A stretch of DNA of 64,000 nucleotides, taken from contig NC_133658.1 of assembly GCF_037893015.1 (NCBI RefSeq), positions 886,428,977 to 886,492,976 on the forward strand, in the 5' to 3' direction. This DNA comes from Macrotis lagotis. Lineage: Eukaryota; Chordata; Mammalia; Peramelemorphia; Peramelidae. Shown here one piece after another: positions 32,193-63,593 of the stretch (positions are counted from its first letter, which is position 1; the number at the start of each line of letters is the position of its first letter). The notes under the pieces are model-generated. The model was not told where the DNA came from, ran no database searches, and worked only from the letters and a program-made list of their open reading frames with translations. Made by a program: the position numbers and the translations under genes.

Positions 32193-35100
32193 GAGGTACC
32201 TAGGTGGCATAATGGATAGAGAACTGGGCTTGGACAGTGGGATTTTAGCAACTGAGATATAATTAGACAGGCTTCAAGTTGAAGGTGTTTCTTGAACTGC
32301 AATTTGAAGGAAAGAGAGAGATCCTAGGAAGTGGGGGTCAGAATTACTAATCATAACTAACATTTATATAGCACCAACTTTGTGCCAGATACTTCACAAA
32401 TATCTCATTTGATCTTCACAACTATCCTGAGAGTAGATACTATTGCTGTTATCCCCATTTTACAGATGAGAAAACTGAGGCAGGGGTTAAGTGATTTTCC
32501 CAGAGTTACACAATTAGCAAATATCTGAGCCTGTGGACTGCTTCACAGAATACATAAAATAAAATGCATGGAATTACAAGAGAAGTTAATTATATTGTAA
32601 TGCTAGAGATGTTGACTCTATGTTAAGAACCTTTGCTTTGTTACAAGATTTTTAAAATTTTACATGTGAGATAGGAAATGATTTACTGTCATATAGGTGG
32701 AACTAGTAACTAAGGTGGAATTTGAATTCATCTTCTCTGACTTCCAATTCAACTAGCAAGACACTTTACTCAGTTTCTTTATCTGTAAAATGGAGATGAG
32801 ACTTATAGCACCTGTCTCAGAGGGGTCTTGTGAGGATCAAATGAAATAGTATCTGTAAAGCATTCATAAAGTGCTATATAAATCCTATTATTCTTAATAG
32901 TAGCAAAGTATCATTATTATTATTATCACCCTACTTAAATTAAAAATAATTACTGCACTAGTTCCCAGAATAGATCAATGGTTGACTCATCTGGAGGCTT
33001 ACTATAATATTTTCATTTTACTTTGAGTTAAAAATTAACCAGCTGAAAATGAAAATGCCTCTCTGATGAAATTCACTTTTACCTATTCTCATTTCTTCTG
33101 GGACTTAAATTCTGATATAGAATCAGAAAAATGTTCTTACAGAAAAGGAAACTGAGGTTCAGAAAAAGTGAAAAGATCGTTTAAAATCAAGAGGAAAGTT
33201 GGTTCATTTCACAAACCCCAGATTTTGTAATTCCTTGTTTCCAATTTAATTTCTCTCAGCTGCCATATTACTCACCTAGCATCTCTCAGCTTCTACGCCT
33301 GGCAATCATTTTAGTGACCTGAAACAACCATTAAGTTTATTAAATCTCCACTGTTAAAAGAGGAACAAAGAACATGAGTAAATCAAGAGAGAGTCGCTGA
33401 ATAAAACTCCCATTTTAAACTAAAGATTTGCTTTTTTATAATGATGCAGAGAGCCCCAGACTCTTAGATAATGTGTATCTCATGTCAAATTTAACCAGGT
33501 AAAAATGTGTGTTATGGGTAGATTAGGAAAAAAACAACACCCATTTTCAAGTGTGTTCCTTCCAAGAGAAGTCATTTATATTATGACTGATGAAGTTTTT
33601 GCAAATTGCCCCAGTCAATCAACAATAAACATTTCTTAAGCACCAGTGTCAGACACTGCTAAGGACTGGAGATAGAAATATAATAAAAGAGCCTTCATTC
33701 ATTCCAAATGGAGAAGGCAGCAAGGGTATATATGTAATATATACCAGAATAAATATAAGAAAGCAAATACAAAATAGTTGAATACTGAGGAAATTGAGAA
33801 AGACTTTATGTTCAATTGAAGCTTGAGGGAAGGGAGGGATTCTCTAAAGCATTTCTATGGATCTGAGCCTGTGGATCTCTTCATAGAATGTTTTTAAACT
33901 TAAAAAATACAATACATAGGATTACAAGGAAATGAATTATATTGAAATACTACTGTTGTCAAGCTATTTTTTAAAAAAGTCCACAGACTTCAAGTTAAGA
34001 ACCCTTGGTTTGGTCCAAGTATTTTGTCCTTCATTCTTGAAGAAGACCACGACATCAGGGAGGTGATACCATGACAAGCAAGTGAATTAGATTTGAGTGA
34101 GGGGGTGCTGTGCTAAGTCACTAGCCTCACTTTCTCCTCCATTGACCAAATATGAATCAGGATAACTGGAGATGACCATGGATGTGAGGCAATCAGGGTT
34201 AAGTGACTTGCCCAATGTCACACAGCTAGTAAGTGGCAAGTATCTAAGAATGGATTCGAACTCCCATCCTGACTCCAACAATGCTCTATCCACTGTATCA
34301 CCTAGCTGCATTTTATTTTATACATGAGAAGACAATCCCAGATTCTTAGATGATGTGCATCTCATACTGATAATACTACTACATATTACTAATAGCTAAT
34401 TTTAATGGAAAAAACTACCATTTAAGAAGCACCTTCTAATATGTGCCAGATGCTTCACATATATTATCCCATTTGCTTCTCACCACAACTCCACCAGGGA
34501 GGTGCCGTTATCATACTTATTTTACAACTGAAGAAACCGAGGCACAGAAAAGTTAAGTGACTTGCTCAGGGTCACACAACTAGTAAGTAACTGGATCTGT
34601 GAATCCCTGCAGAAAGTGTTTTTAAACGCACAAAATGAAATACATAGGATTACAATGGAAACATACAGAAATAGGTATAAAAAGATTATATATGTATATA
34701 GAAATATCATCAATAGTAAATCATTTATTAACTTCCCAAGCTTTCCAAATATTCATTACATTACATATACACACACACACATACACACAGATGGCAAACA
34801 CCTAATTTGAAAAATTACATTTGATGATAATTTATAAAATTGAAATCAAGCAAATACCCATTCCTCTATTTTTTTTTCCTTCTCTCTCTATAGCAGATGA
34901 CAAGGATGCAAGGCTAACTTTGGAAGATCTGGACAGAGCTTCCCTCTTGCAAATGCTGCCAGAGATTTTTGGTGCAGAAAATCAAGATTCCAAGAAAACT
35001 GGTAAAAATAGATAGACTTTGTACTGACAAAAATGTTATCAGTAGTTAATATGGTCCCTTTAATTTTACCCTTTAGTTCCCCATAACCTAATGGAGTGAC

Positions 35101-38100
35101 GTGATTTTTAGAAGAAAGCATGCAGCCAACATGCATTTGTGAGGATGACCTTGTCTGGCTTGAAGGCTCTGTCCCTGAGCCTAACTATTACATCCTACTC
35201 TAATTCATCTGCCCATCTTCATCTTCCTACCTTACCCTTTCCTTTTTCCCCCCCTTCATTCTAAAACTTTTTTTATGAAAGGTAAGAGAGAATGATAGTT
35301 ATGATTTTTAAAATAAATTGGTGATGGAAGTTGCATTTATAAGAAAGACACCATATAAAGGAGTTCATGATTTCACATAAAACATTTTAATTATGCAATT
35401 AGTTGGGGAGGTAGTTGGGTGATATAGTGAATAAAAACACTGGGCTTGGAATCAGGGAGATTCATCTTCATAAATTCGTATCCAACCTTAGACTTGACCC
35501 TGAGCAAGCCACTTAAAACTGTTTGCATCAGTTTCTTCATCTGTAAAATGAACTGGAGAAGGAAATGGCAATATCTTTGCCCAAAATGTCCCAAACAGAG
35601 TCACAAAAGGTCTGAACGACTTGGGGAAAATATTTACTTAAAATCTGAAGATATTTAATTTCAAGGAATTATAGACAGTCAGAGCTCTCAGTTGGGCAGT
35701 CATGTATCTTATCTCTTCATATGGGAGAAAGAAGACCCAGAGACAAAAGATGACTTAACTGAGACTGTCTAGACAAGACCTAGAAAGGATCTTTCAATTA
35801 TTTCTTTCTTTTCCAAAATAAAATGCTTTGATTTTTTTTCTTTGATATTGCTTTCTTACTTCTCTCCTTCCCATATGGACTCTCACTTTGGAGTGCTGAT
35901 ACCACATATTAGCAAGACCTATTTATATTAATTAATTAGAGACAGGGAAAAATAAGACTAATCTTGAGTTTCTCCCTCTAAACACTGACTTAAGATGAAT
36001 AAATGTTCAGAATCTTGGGGGAGTAGAAAGAATCTTTGAAATTTGGGGGCCTTTTTACTAAAGAAAAATTTTATGGGAAAGTGAATAAATTAAATTTCTT
36101 TTAACACAAAGTTCTTTGTGGCTACTGCTTACTAAGGAAAATAATATTAATAATACTAAAAATAGCTAGCATTTATTTAGAGATTTAAAGTCTGTGAAAT
36201 CATTCGTATATTTATTTTTATCTTCACAACAACCTTGGGAGATGGATATTATAATGATGATGATGATGATGATGATGAAGACCATTTTTCAGATGAGGAA
36301 ACTGAGGCAGATCGCGTTAGATTTTGATGTCAGTTTTGGTAGTGCTCTGTAGTAGCTAGCATGCATTTAGTGTTTTTGTAGGTAATTTTCTCACTTGATC
36401 TTCAAAATAACCTTTGAGGGAGATAGTAATATTGCCCCTATTTTACAGAAGAAGAGATAGAGTCTGGCAAAAGTTGAGTGATTTGCTTAGGGTCATGCTG
36501 CTGGTCAACCTCAAAGATAAGATTTGAATTTGGGGCTTCCTGACCATAAATCTATCACATTCTCTTTTAAGCTACTTAGCTTAAAACCTAAAAAAGTAAC
36601 CACAACAAGAAGAGGTATTAGCAACCAGTGAAGTAACAAACTCTGTAAGGCAGAACCTAACAGTAAATGAATGATTGAATAATTATAATTATAATGAATA
36701 ATTCACTTAATTAGTCCCTTTTTTTAGTGTTTTGAGTTTTGATGTTATCTTTATTCTTAAAAATGCTCAATAGGAAAGAGCCTTAAACTATCCAGTATCA
36801 TCTCAAGTCTCATCTCTTAATATATATTATCTTACAGCTCTTAGTGGAGATATTTTTGATTCAAGAGAAAATGTGAAAAAGGTAAGTGATTCTGCCTGAG
36901 AAATTTTCAGTCAACAAACATTTATTAAGCACCTACTGTTTGTTACACATTGTGCTAAGTACTGAACATATAAACAAGGTAAAAACTGCCCTCCAGCAGC
37001 TTATGGTCTAATAGGTAAAACAGCATGTAAATAATTAGGTGCATACAAGATTGTTATTGTTTAGTTGTGATGGACATTTTGTGACCTTATTTGGGATTTT
37101 CTTGGCAGAGATACTGGGGTTTCTTCTCCAGCTCATTTTACAGATGAAGAAACTGAGGCAAACAGGATGAAGTGACTTGCTCAGGGTCATTCATCTGTGG
37201 CCAGTTTGAACTCAGGAAGAAGAGTCTTCCTAATTCCAGGTGGTCTGCATCACCTAGCTGCCTCTCGTTGAGCAGTAGCAGGTAACAGCTAGGATGTGGG
37301 AGCCGTAAAGTGAAGGACTGCGAAGCAACGTTGGAGAAGTAGAAGCACTGGGTCCTTGATTCTAGGGGATCTGATTTATCAAAGAGCCAAAACTCTTAGA
37401 AAATCTTCTAAGCCTAGGAGGGGAGTTAAATATAACCATTGGAAATAGGCACACAGGGCTTGGGTCATCTTCGAGAAAGAACAGAAAAAGGTCAAGAGGA
37501 TGGTTGTTTTAATTTCTGGGCAAAGTTAGCTTGAGATTATGGAAATTAATGTCTGTTTAGGGAAAAAAATTAGGGATGAGATATAATCAAGCTCTATGGT
37601 CATGAAGAAGACAAAATAGATAATGGAATGAGATAGGTAAGTTTAAGACAAGTAAATAGAATTATTTTACAGAGTGGTTGTAAACTAAGGAAATTGATAC
37701 GCTTGGGGCAGATAGGTGGTGATATGAGTTCAAATCTGGACTCAGACACTCAGTGATCCTGGTCTTTGCCTCAGTTTCTTCATCTGTAGAAAAGGTATAA
37801 TAATAGTCCCTAACTTCCAGGGCTGATGTAATGATCAGATGAGATAATAATTATAAAGTGTTTAGCATGGTGTCTGAAATACCATGCTAATGATATATAT
37901 ATAAATGATATAAAAATCTTAGCTATTTATAACTGCTATTCTCTTGACAGTTCATTTTGGCTAAAATAGAAATTAGTATAAAACCAGTTTAATCATAGAG
38001 GTCTACATCTAAACAACCAAGTTAAAAGCTTGGATGCCTCTTTAAACTTTGGAGGTTGGCATCAAGTGGCTCTCCTCTCCCCACTCCCACTCCCACCCCA

Positions 38101-38700
38101 CAAACCAGTCTTTGATGACATTAGTTTGATCCAGTTTGATTCAATTTAATTGATCTAATTCTTTCCAAATAGAACTGTAGGACTAATGTCAGTGCCAAGA
38201 TAAAGTAGACAGACCCTTTGAACGCAACACATTTAGAATAGAAAAGGGGAATATTTCAAATATTTTTTAAATAAATGTAATAATCTGTAACATATTCCTG
38301 ACTGTCATGGGGAAGGTGGAGGGAAGGGAGGGAGGTGGAAAAATGTGGAACTCAAAACCTTACCAAAAAAGGGAAAGCTGAAAACTATCTTTAGATGTGA
38401 TTGAAAAAAGTATAGCTGCCCCATGGACTCAGGTGATTCTGGAGGAGAAAATGAAGTTGGTGACTTAGCACAACCGCCCTCACTCAAATCCAATTCATGT
38501 GCTTGTCATGGCATCACCTCCCTGATGACATGGTGGCTTACTAATGTACCTTTTTTTTTGTTTTTTGCTTTTTTTAATTTCAGGTTTTCTATGGAAAAGA
38601 TCCCAAAATCTCACTCCTGAATCATCTTCTAGTCGGAATGAAGAAACAATTTAAGAAACGTGGGACCCCTTCTGAATGCTTCTGGAAGTATTGTGTATAA
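31436..38700 (+). CDS. UTS2: Prepro-urotensin II gene, four coding exons
   Basis: The spliced coding parts 31436-31538, 34894-35001, 36838-36881 and 38584-38700 total 372 bases, 123 residues plus stop; human UTS2 has 124 by memory. The product is a secreted vasoactive peptide hormone acting on the receptor UTS2R. It has a hydrophobic signal peptide (MYKLIFYCLFFAGFLSPFLS), a conserved acidic pro-region (DARLTLEDLDRASLLQMLPE) and a C-terminal KKR cleavage site releasing GTPSECFWKYCV. The two Cys close the ring around the FWKY core needed for receptor binding. All introns are GT-AG. PER3 converges from the right, as in human. There are no frame breaks, so the gene looks functional. Confidence 0.97.
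32144..32187. repeat. (ATT)n microsatellite
   Basis: About fourteen ATT units lie in UTS2 intron 1. Confidence 0.95.
34018..34315 (-). repeat. RTE-tailed long SINE, minus strand
   Basis: CCTTCATTCTTGAAGAAGAC, TGACAAGCAAGTGAATTAGA and a tRNA-like end GCTCTATCCACTGTATCACC. Confidence 0.8.
34894..35001 (+). CDS. UTS2: UTS2 coding exon 2
   Basis: The acceptor is TCTCTATAG|CAGATG after a good pyrimidine tract. It encodes ADDKDARLTLEDLDRASLLQ and MLPEIFGAENQDSKKT; the donor is CTG|GTAAAA. The pro-region matches human DARLTPEELERASLLQILPE. Confidence 0.96.
35403..35630 (+). repeat. MAR1-type SINE, plus strand, UTS2 intron 2
   Basis: The head is tRNA-like (TGATATAGTGAATAAAAACA) and the body is GAACTGGAGAAGGAAATGGC with CAGAGTCACAAAAGGTCTGA. 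The rest of intron 2 (35002-36837) carries two reversed MIR copies (about 36150-36560) and a (GAT)n run at 36254-36280. Confidence 0.75.
36838..36881 (+). CDS. UTS2: UTS2 coding exon 3 (44 bases)
   Basis: A micro-sized exon between CTTACAG and AAG|GTAAGT. It encodes ALSGDIFDSRENVKK and keeps the frame on both sides. It is poorly conserved in sequence but has the expected size and phase. Confidence 0.9.
37050..37265 (-). repeat. MAR1-type SINE, minus strand, UTS2 intron 3
   Basis: ATTTGGGATTTTCTTGGCAG, CTCATTTTACAGATGAAGAA and GCATCACCTAGCTGCC. Old unassigned repeat sequence precedes it at 36900-37040 and a MIR-like copy follows at 37705-37900. Confidence 0.8.
38270..38417 (+). mobile_element. 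L1 3'-end fragment next to an RTE-tailed SINE fragment
   Basis: GGGAAGGGAGGGAGGTGGAA and GAAAACTATCTTTAGATGTG are the L1 3' terminus. The next 120 bases (38418-38535) are the 3' half of a long RTE-tailed SINE, ending only about 50 bases before UTS2 exon 4. Confidence 0.7.
38584..38700 (+). CDS. UTS2: UTS2 coding exon 4 with the mature peptide
   Basis: The acceptor is TTTAATTTCAG|GTT. It encodes VFYGKDPKISLLNHLLVGMK, then KQFKKR|GTPSECFWKYCV and stop. The predicted mature hormone has 12 residues, one more than human (ETPDCFWKYCV) and the same length as pig. Confidence 0.97.
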   Translation, partial: VFYGKDPKISLLNHLLVGMKKQFKKRGTPSECFWKYCV

Positions 38701-38762
38701 AATGAAATTTAGTCTTCTTCCCTTATGGCTTTATTATATTTATAACCATCTTGGAAAATGTA

Positions 38763-38768
38763 AATAAA
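38763..38768 (+). terminator. UTS2: UTS2 polyadenylation signal
   Basis: AATAAA lies 63 bases after the stop codon, followed by a TG-containing stretch (GTTGCTTGATTGAAATGTAA). The 3'UTR is therefore short, ending near 38785. Confidence 0.85.
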
Positions 38769-38789
38769 GTTGCTTGATTGAAATGTAAT

Positions 38790-39750
38790 GGCCTAAAAAA
38801 AAACTTGAGCAAATCACATTCATTATCATTTAAAAACAAATCCTCGATGTTTTGCAAGTAATTATGGTAGTATCTTGTCTTTCAATATAGTCTACAGGTA
38901 ATTTCCTTTATATAAAATATTATAAAAAATATAAAATGACCTCCCAACATTGTAAAGGAGGAGAAAATGAAGCTGGTGACTTAGCACAGCCCCCCTCACT
39001 CACATCCAATTCATGTGCTTGTCATGGCATCACCTGATGGTGGCATCCTCAAGATCTAGGTTAGCAAATTTCCAGCTCTAATAGGTTTGATCACTGGGCT
39101 AGAAAGATTTTGACTTTGGGTTTAGCTTTGTACTGTATGTCTCTTATCCAAGGACCAGAGGTGCATCTCCAGAAAGTTGGCTACAGAAATTTAAGATGGT
39201 CTATCACAGTGTGGAGGGGCATGTATTCACATTGAGCAGGCACAAATAAGGATTTCCTATGATGCTACTTCTCTTCCCTTTCTATTCCCACCATTTTGCA
39301 GTTTCTTAAAAATGCACTTAAAGATTGAGAACAACTATGAATATGATATAAAAGTCAAGAAAATGGTGGTGGTGGTGATGGTAGTGGAAAATCAAAAATC
39401 CAGTTAATAAAAGGCAAGAATATAAATTTTGGCTCTTGTTTGAGCCAAAGAATATATTACCACATTTCCTGTGGATGAGGCAAATCAAGTTGATTATAAA
39501 GAGGAATATTAGGAGAATCAAGAATCGACTCAGGGTCCCACATCCTTAGATTCTGGCCAACACAGTAGCAGAGATGTCAGAATATTCCCCAGCTGAGAGG
39601 ATGCCAAATATTATTTCATGTTCACTGTCCTGGCCTAGGCTTTTCATCTAATAAGCAGTATGAGTCGATTTTAAATATTTCTGACCATTGGGAACATCAA
39701 GCACTGTAGTATGACCAATTGCAACAGAGGAATCAAGCTCACTTTTTGGG
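38790..39750. other. Gene-free spacer after UTS2
   Basis: It contains an RTE-tailed SINE fragment (38950-39050) and a short GGT run (39365-39385). No exon was recognised. Confidence 0.5.
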
Positions 39751-39754
39751 CTGG

Positions 39755-40325
39755 GGCAGCCAGGTGATAGATAAAGTGGACAAGCACTAGGTTTATAATC
39801 AGCAAGACTCATCATCCTTTGAATGCATTCATGAGTTCGAATCTGACCTTGGATACCTACTAGCTATGTGACCCTGGGCAAGTCACTTCATTCTGTTTGC
39901 CTCAGTTTCCACAACTGTAAAAAATGAGTTGGAGAAGGAAATGTCAAACACTCATGTACCCCTACCAAGAAAACCCCTGACTCCTTGATTCTTGAAGATC
40001 TTGGCATCAGGGAGGTGATACCATGACAAGCACATGAACTGGGTTTGACTGAGGTCACCAGCCTCACTTTCTCCTCCAGAGTCCTCTGGATCCAGTGACC
40101 AGTTATGGACCAGGACCACTGGAAATGGTCCCAGATGTGAGGCAATCAGGGTGAAGTGCCTTGCTCAAAAGTGTCTTGAGGCCAAATTTGAACTCAGATC
40201 CTTCTTATTTCAGGGCCAGCTCTCTACTCCCTGCTCCACCTAGCTGCCCCAGCAAAAAACAAACAAACAAACAAAAAAAAAACCTAAATGGGGTCATGAA
40301 GATTTGGACACAGATACAACAAATG
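39755..40325 (+). repeat. MAR1-type SINE split by an RTE-tailed SINE
   Basis: The left MAR1 part (39755-39980, to AAGAAAACCCC) and the right part (AAATGGGGTCATGAAGATTT at 40285-40310) are separated by a minus-strand long SINE at about 39982-40252. This shows the long SINE is the younger of the two at this site. Confidence 0.75.
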
Positions 40326-40329
40326 CAGA

Positions 40330-41420
40330 GAAAAAGTGACAAAGGTGAAAACTTAAAAAGTAATCGATCGTATTTCTGGTCCCTTTTGGGATTTTTTTGG
40401 GTTGATGTTTTTTAGGTTGTTTTGTTATTCACTCCTATTCATTGCAAAGAGACCTGAAACAAGTTTGTCAGAATAGGTACTAAAACTAAAGGTCTATATT
40501 CTCAACACACAGAGAATCCCAAAAGTCCACATTTCTTTTCCACTGGCATTTTTGTTTAGGAAAAAAATCTTTAAAGGTCCACTTCTGACACAGGGCAGAA
40601 GACCCGGGTGGTCTAGGGGTTGGAGAGCTGAAGGGTCCCAAAGATGCTTGAGCTTTTGAGGAAGGGGAGGTTGTAGAAATGGAACTTGGGTTTCTCCTCA
40701 GCTCACAGGTCCCAAGCACCTGAATGCTCTTATTTATATCTATAAAAACAAAAACCAGACTACCTCAGGTCTTGATTGAAGCTCCCTTGAGCATTTTGGG
40801 TCCAAAAGCCTTTTTAACTTATAGAGGTCTTGCCCCATTATTGCTGATTTATGGGCTAAGGTTGGGACTGGTCTCATCTCATAGAAACTGGCAACAGAGG
40901 AAAGCAAAAAAAGTGAGGGCTGCCAAAGAGAGCAGTATCCAGTAAAACTTCACAGATAAATGGACTTTTGAAATGGGCAGGGGGATGGCATATGTAATTC
41001 ATATTGATTTTGGCAATGATCATCATCAATGTTACAGGCCAGATGGAAGGCTGATAAATCTTGATATTCTTCTGCAGGTCACAATTCAGGAATAAATTTA
41101 CAGCCATGAAAAATGATTCAGACTCAAGAGCTTGGAAGGATATTAGGGAAAATTTGCTGCCAAACTCTTCCCCTTTCCTCCCCCATAATTACAGGTAACA
41201 GGGCTTATGCTAACATTGGGTGCTTTGAAACACTCCCTTCTGATGAGCTGGAGGTTTTTAAAAATACAAGTCAGCTAACTGGTGGAGCCAGGAGCAAAAC
41301 AATTCCCATTTTGGAAGTCCATCCTTTCAGTAGTTCCAACGTGGGCAGTGTCATAATATGGACCAGATTTTTCCTTTGGTTCTAATATAAAAGGCAAGTT
41401 TGATAAATTTATGAAGATAG
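40330..41420. other. Gene-free spacer between UTS2 and PER3
   Basis: The frames of 73-90 codons on both strands show no recognisable protein and no splice context. No repeat family was assigned. Confidence 0.45.
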
Positions 41421-41424
41421 TCTT

Positions 41425-41625
41425 CAAGGTGGTCTTGTTTGTCCTTTCTTCTCAAAGAACCATGACATCAGGGATGGGACCCCAAGACAAGCAAGGGAAT
41501 TGGATTTCCATGAGGAAGAATTGTGCAAAGGTACCAGTCTCACTCTCTCCTGGGGAGCTAAGGGGGTCCAGTGGCCAGATATGGATCAGAATCACTGGAG
41601 ATGGCTTTCAGATGCAGATGGAAAC
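41425..41625 (-). repeat. RTE-tailed long SINE, minus strand
   Basis: TTGTCCTTTCTTCTCAAAGA, then ACCATGACATCAGGGATGGG and TCACTCTCTCCTGGGGAGCT. Confidence 0.7.
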
Positions 41626-41799
41626 CTTGGCCCTTTTAAAAAGTTAACTATAAAGTGCCCTTCATAGATTCCTTAGAGCCTAAGCTAAAAAAAGGCTAAT
41701 TATTTATTTAAATTTTCAATTTACAAATTATATATCATGGATTAAAGATGTACAGACAGGTTTGTGAAAGAAATTTTCTTGTCTTAAAACAGGTTCACT

Positions 41800-43850
41800 G
41801 CTGGTTTTATTTATTTTTACTTAAAAAAAAAACAAGACACCTAGTCAAGATATTCATATACAATAAAAACAAGTAAATTCACACAATGCTAATTACAAAT
41901 TTGGCTGAAAAGTTAAAAAAAAATTCAGATTCAGATTTGCCTTGCGATTTTTAACCAAGCCTCATCTTAACTGTAGAATTATCTCATGTACATAGCATCT
42001 TTTTTTCTTAAATTCTCACAACACATCTGAGAAAAACAACTGCTGAATAGAGCAGCAAAATTTGTGTAAACATTGAAAAAGACAATACATACTTTTTTTC
42101 AAACATGAATTTCTGTAGGTGAGGATGTAACAATTTCATAAAAACATCAACGGTAAGCTTTTGATTGGGCGGAGCCCCCTTGGGGGGCAGGCAGTAGCCA
42201 TATCACTACTGAACCAATACCCTTCACTTTCTGTAGTAGTGATTTCACAGAGATAAAAAAAAAATCTAAAAATACTATCTAACCCAACACTGAAGTTATC
42301 AAAATGTGATCATTTATAAATGGTTGTAAATATATATGTCTATATGTCTATATATATATTTATATATATGCTCCTACATCTGATACTATACTTCTTTCAG
42401 AATCACATACACACACACACACACACACATGAATCCACGCACACATACAGATACATACATATCCAGAGCTCTCAGTAAACTGTCCTAAGGCAAATAAACT
42501 TGCAAACTTGGATAAAAGTGATCCCAGGAAATAATAAAAAGGGAGAGTCCTATTATTCTTAGAGTAAGATACTTGGTTTTTTCCCAAACAAGTCAAATTC
42601 TGTGTAATGAGAATTTGACAGTACTCAGATACGTCTTCATTGCCACAAGGAAATCAAATGATGATGGACACTTCCTAGACTAATATTTTTAAGTGGGAAA
42701 AAAATTTACACAATTTGACAAATGCAATGTATGTTTCAGAAAACATCCATCGAGTTCCAGGGCACTGTGGAATATAAAAGTTCTCTGCTAATAACAGATT
42801 AAGATGGCACATGTTCAATTTATTCATGGAGGAAAAAAAAAGAGCTAATTTTATCTATCAATTGCTCACTAAAAATTAAAAACTTCTATCTAGGTTTTAG
42901 TTCCCTTACTACAGGACAGGAGTTGGTGGCATAAAACAATGAGAAAGGTCTCTCCCAGGTGCCATGCTCTTTTGAGTTGTTGGAGGTCACATGCATTTCA
43001 AATGAGAAGGAATCACTATGGAGCACCAGGGTGTAAGCAAGCATAAGAATAAACATATTTAAGACAGGAGCGAGAAGCGACCTAAGAAATCCTGGTTTAG
43101 GGAATAAGCTGCAGTTTTGAAATAGAGCTCACCCACTTCCTGCATCATTTCCCCTAAATTGTGCACTGCCCCCCCCCATCCACCATGCTGCCCAGCAGAT
43201 GAGGGCCCAGCAGCCTGGGGGGCTCGGGGCAGGCAGACAGCCCCCATCCAAAGTCCAGAGGATGGAATCTAAGGCCTGCTGATGCTCAAGCTCCCGCGAG
43301 GCCAGGAAGGCCCCTCGGTGTCCACTAAGGCTTACGAATATCAACTTGACTTTTTTCTTCCTTCCTGAACAAGGCAGAATTGGAGTGCAAAGATCCTGCT
43401 TAAGCACAAAGGTCAGCGGAAGCACCTCGGTGGGTCAGAGGCTGGATCTGTCCAGTGTGGAACCTGGATCCACTGCTCCCCAGTCCCTGAGCAGCCGGAT
43501 AGGACAGCTTGGGGTCTCTGGGCTCATCCTCCTCAGTACACCCCACCGTGGCAAGACCAACCTCGTGTGCCACCATCCGTGGGCTGGGAACTGGAACCTC
43601 TTTGGAATTTTGATGGCTGAAATGGGAGCCAAATGCAACGGATAGTTTCAAGATACTAGGAACACATTTCAAATTTAAGAATTTAAGAGTAAAAGATTCT
43701 ATTTAGAAAGTCATTCTATTTGGAAAAATAAGTCTATTAAAAATTGAGGAAGAAAACTTCTGGAGAGCTAGAAGCATTCAGTGATAAGAGCAGTCATTGA
43801 AAAGGCAAGAGGAGATCTGCAAGGCTTCAGGAGGCATGAGTATCCAAGCA
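41800..43850 (-). other. PER3: Presumed PER3 3'UTR
   Basis: About 2 kb follows the PER3 stop with no SINE interruption, in contrast to the flanks. Candidate polyadenylation signals on the minus strand (TTTATT on plus) lie near 41806-41815 and 42820. It contains a TA/CA microsatellite at 42330-42430 and a GC-rich patch at 43140-43330. The 3' boundary is inferred. Frames within it are shadows. Confidence 0.5.
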
Positions 43851-63360
<19,510 letters not shown>

Positions 63361-63448
63361 CTGAAGAAATTTGACATAATTAACTAATTGATTAAATCAA
63401 AGCTGATGCTGTTTAGAATATGGATGGGCAAAATATTCCAACTTCTGG

Positions 63449-63593
63449 GGCAGTTAAGTGGTGCAGTAAATAGAGCACTGACTCTGGGATCAGGAGGACC
63501 AGAGTTGAAATGCAGTCTCATCTAGCTGTAGGCTAGATGGGGCAAGGATGGGCTAGTCACTTACCCCATTGCTTTGCAAAAGCCCCCCAAAAA
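63449..63593 (+). repeat. tRNA-derived SINE, decayed
   Basis: GGGGCAGTTAAGTGGTGCAG head, a shortened middle and a CATTGCTTTGCAAAAGCC tail. CCAACTTCT occurs on both sides. Confidence 0.75.

Larger units (their letters stand above)
31539..34893 (+). other. UTS2: UTS2 intron 1
   Basis: It holds a GGAT microsatellite (31818-31843), an (ATT)n tract (32144-32187), a truncated SINE head near 32200, MIR copies (about 32335-32530 minus, 32750-32900 plus, 34395-34600 minus), an old unassigned repeat (33615-33860) and an RTE-tailed SINE (34018-34315). No additional exon is seen. Confidence 0.6.
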
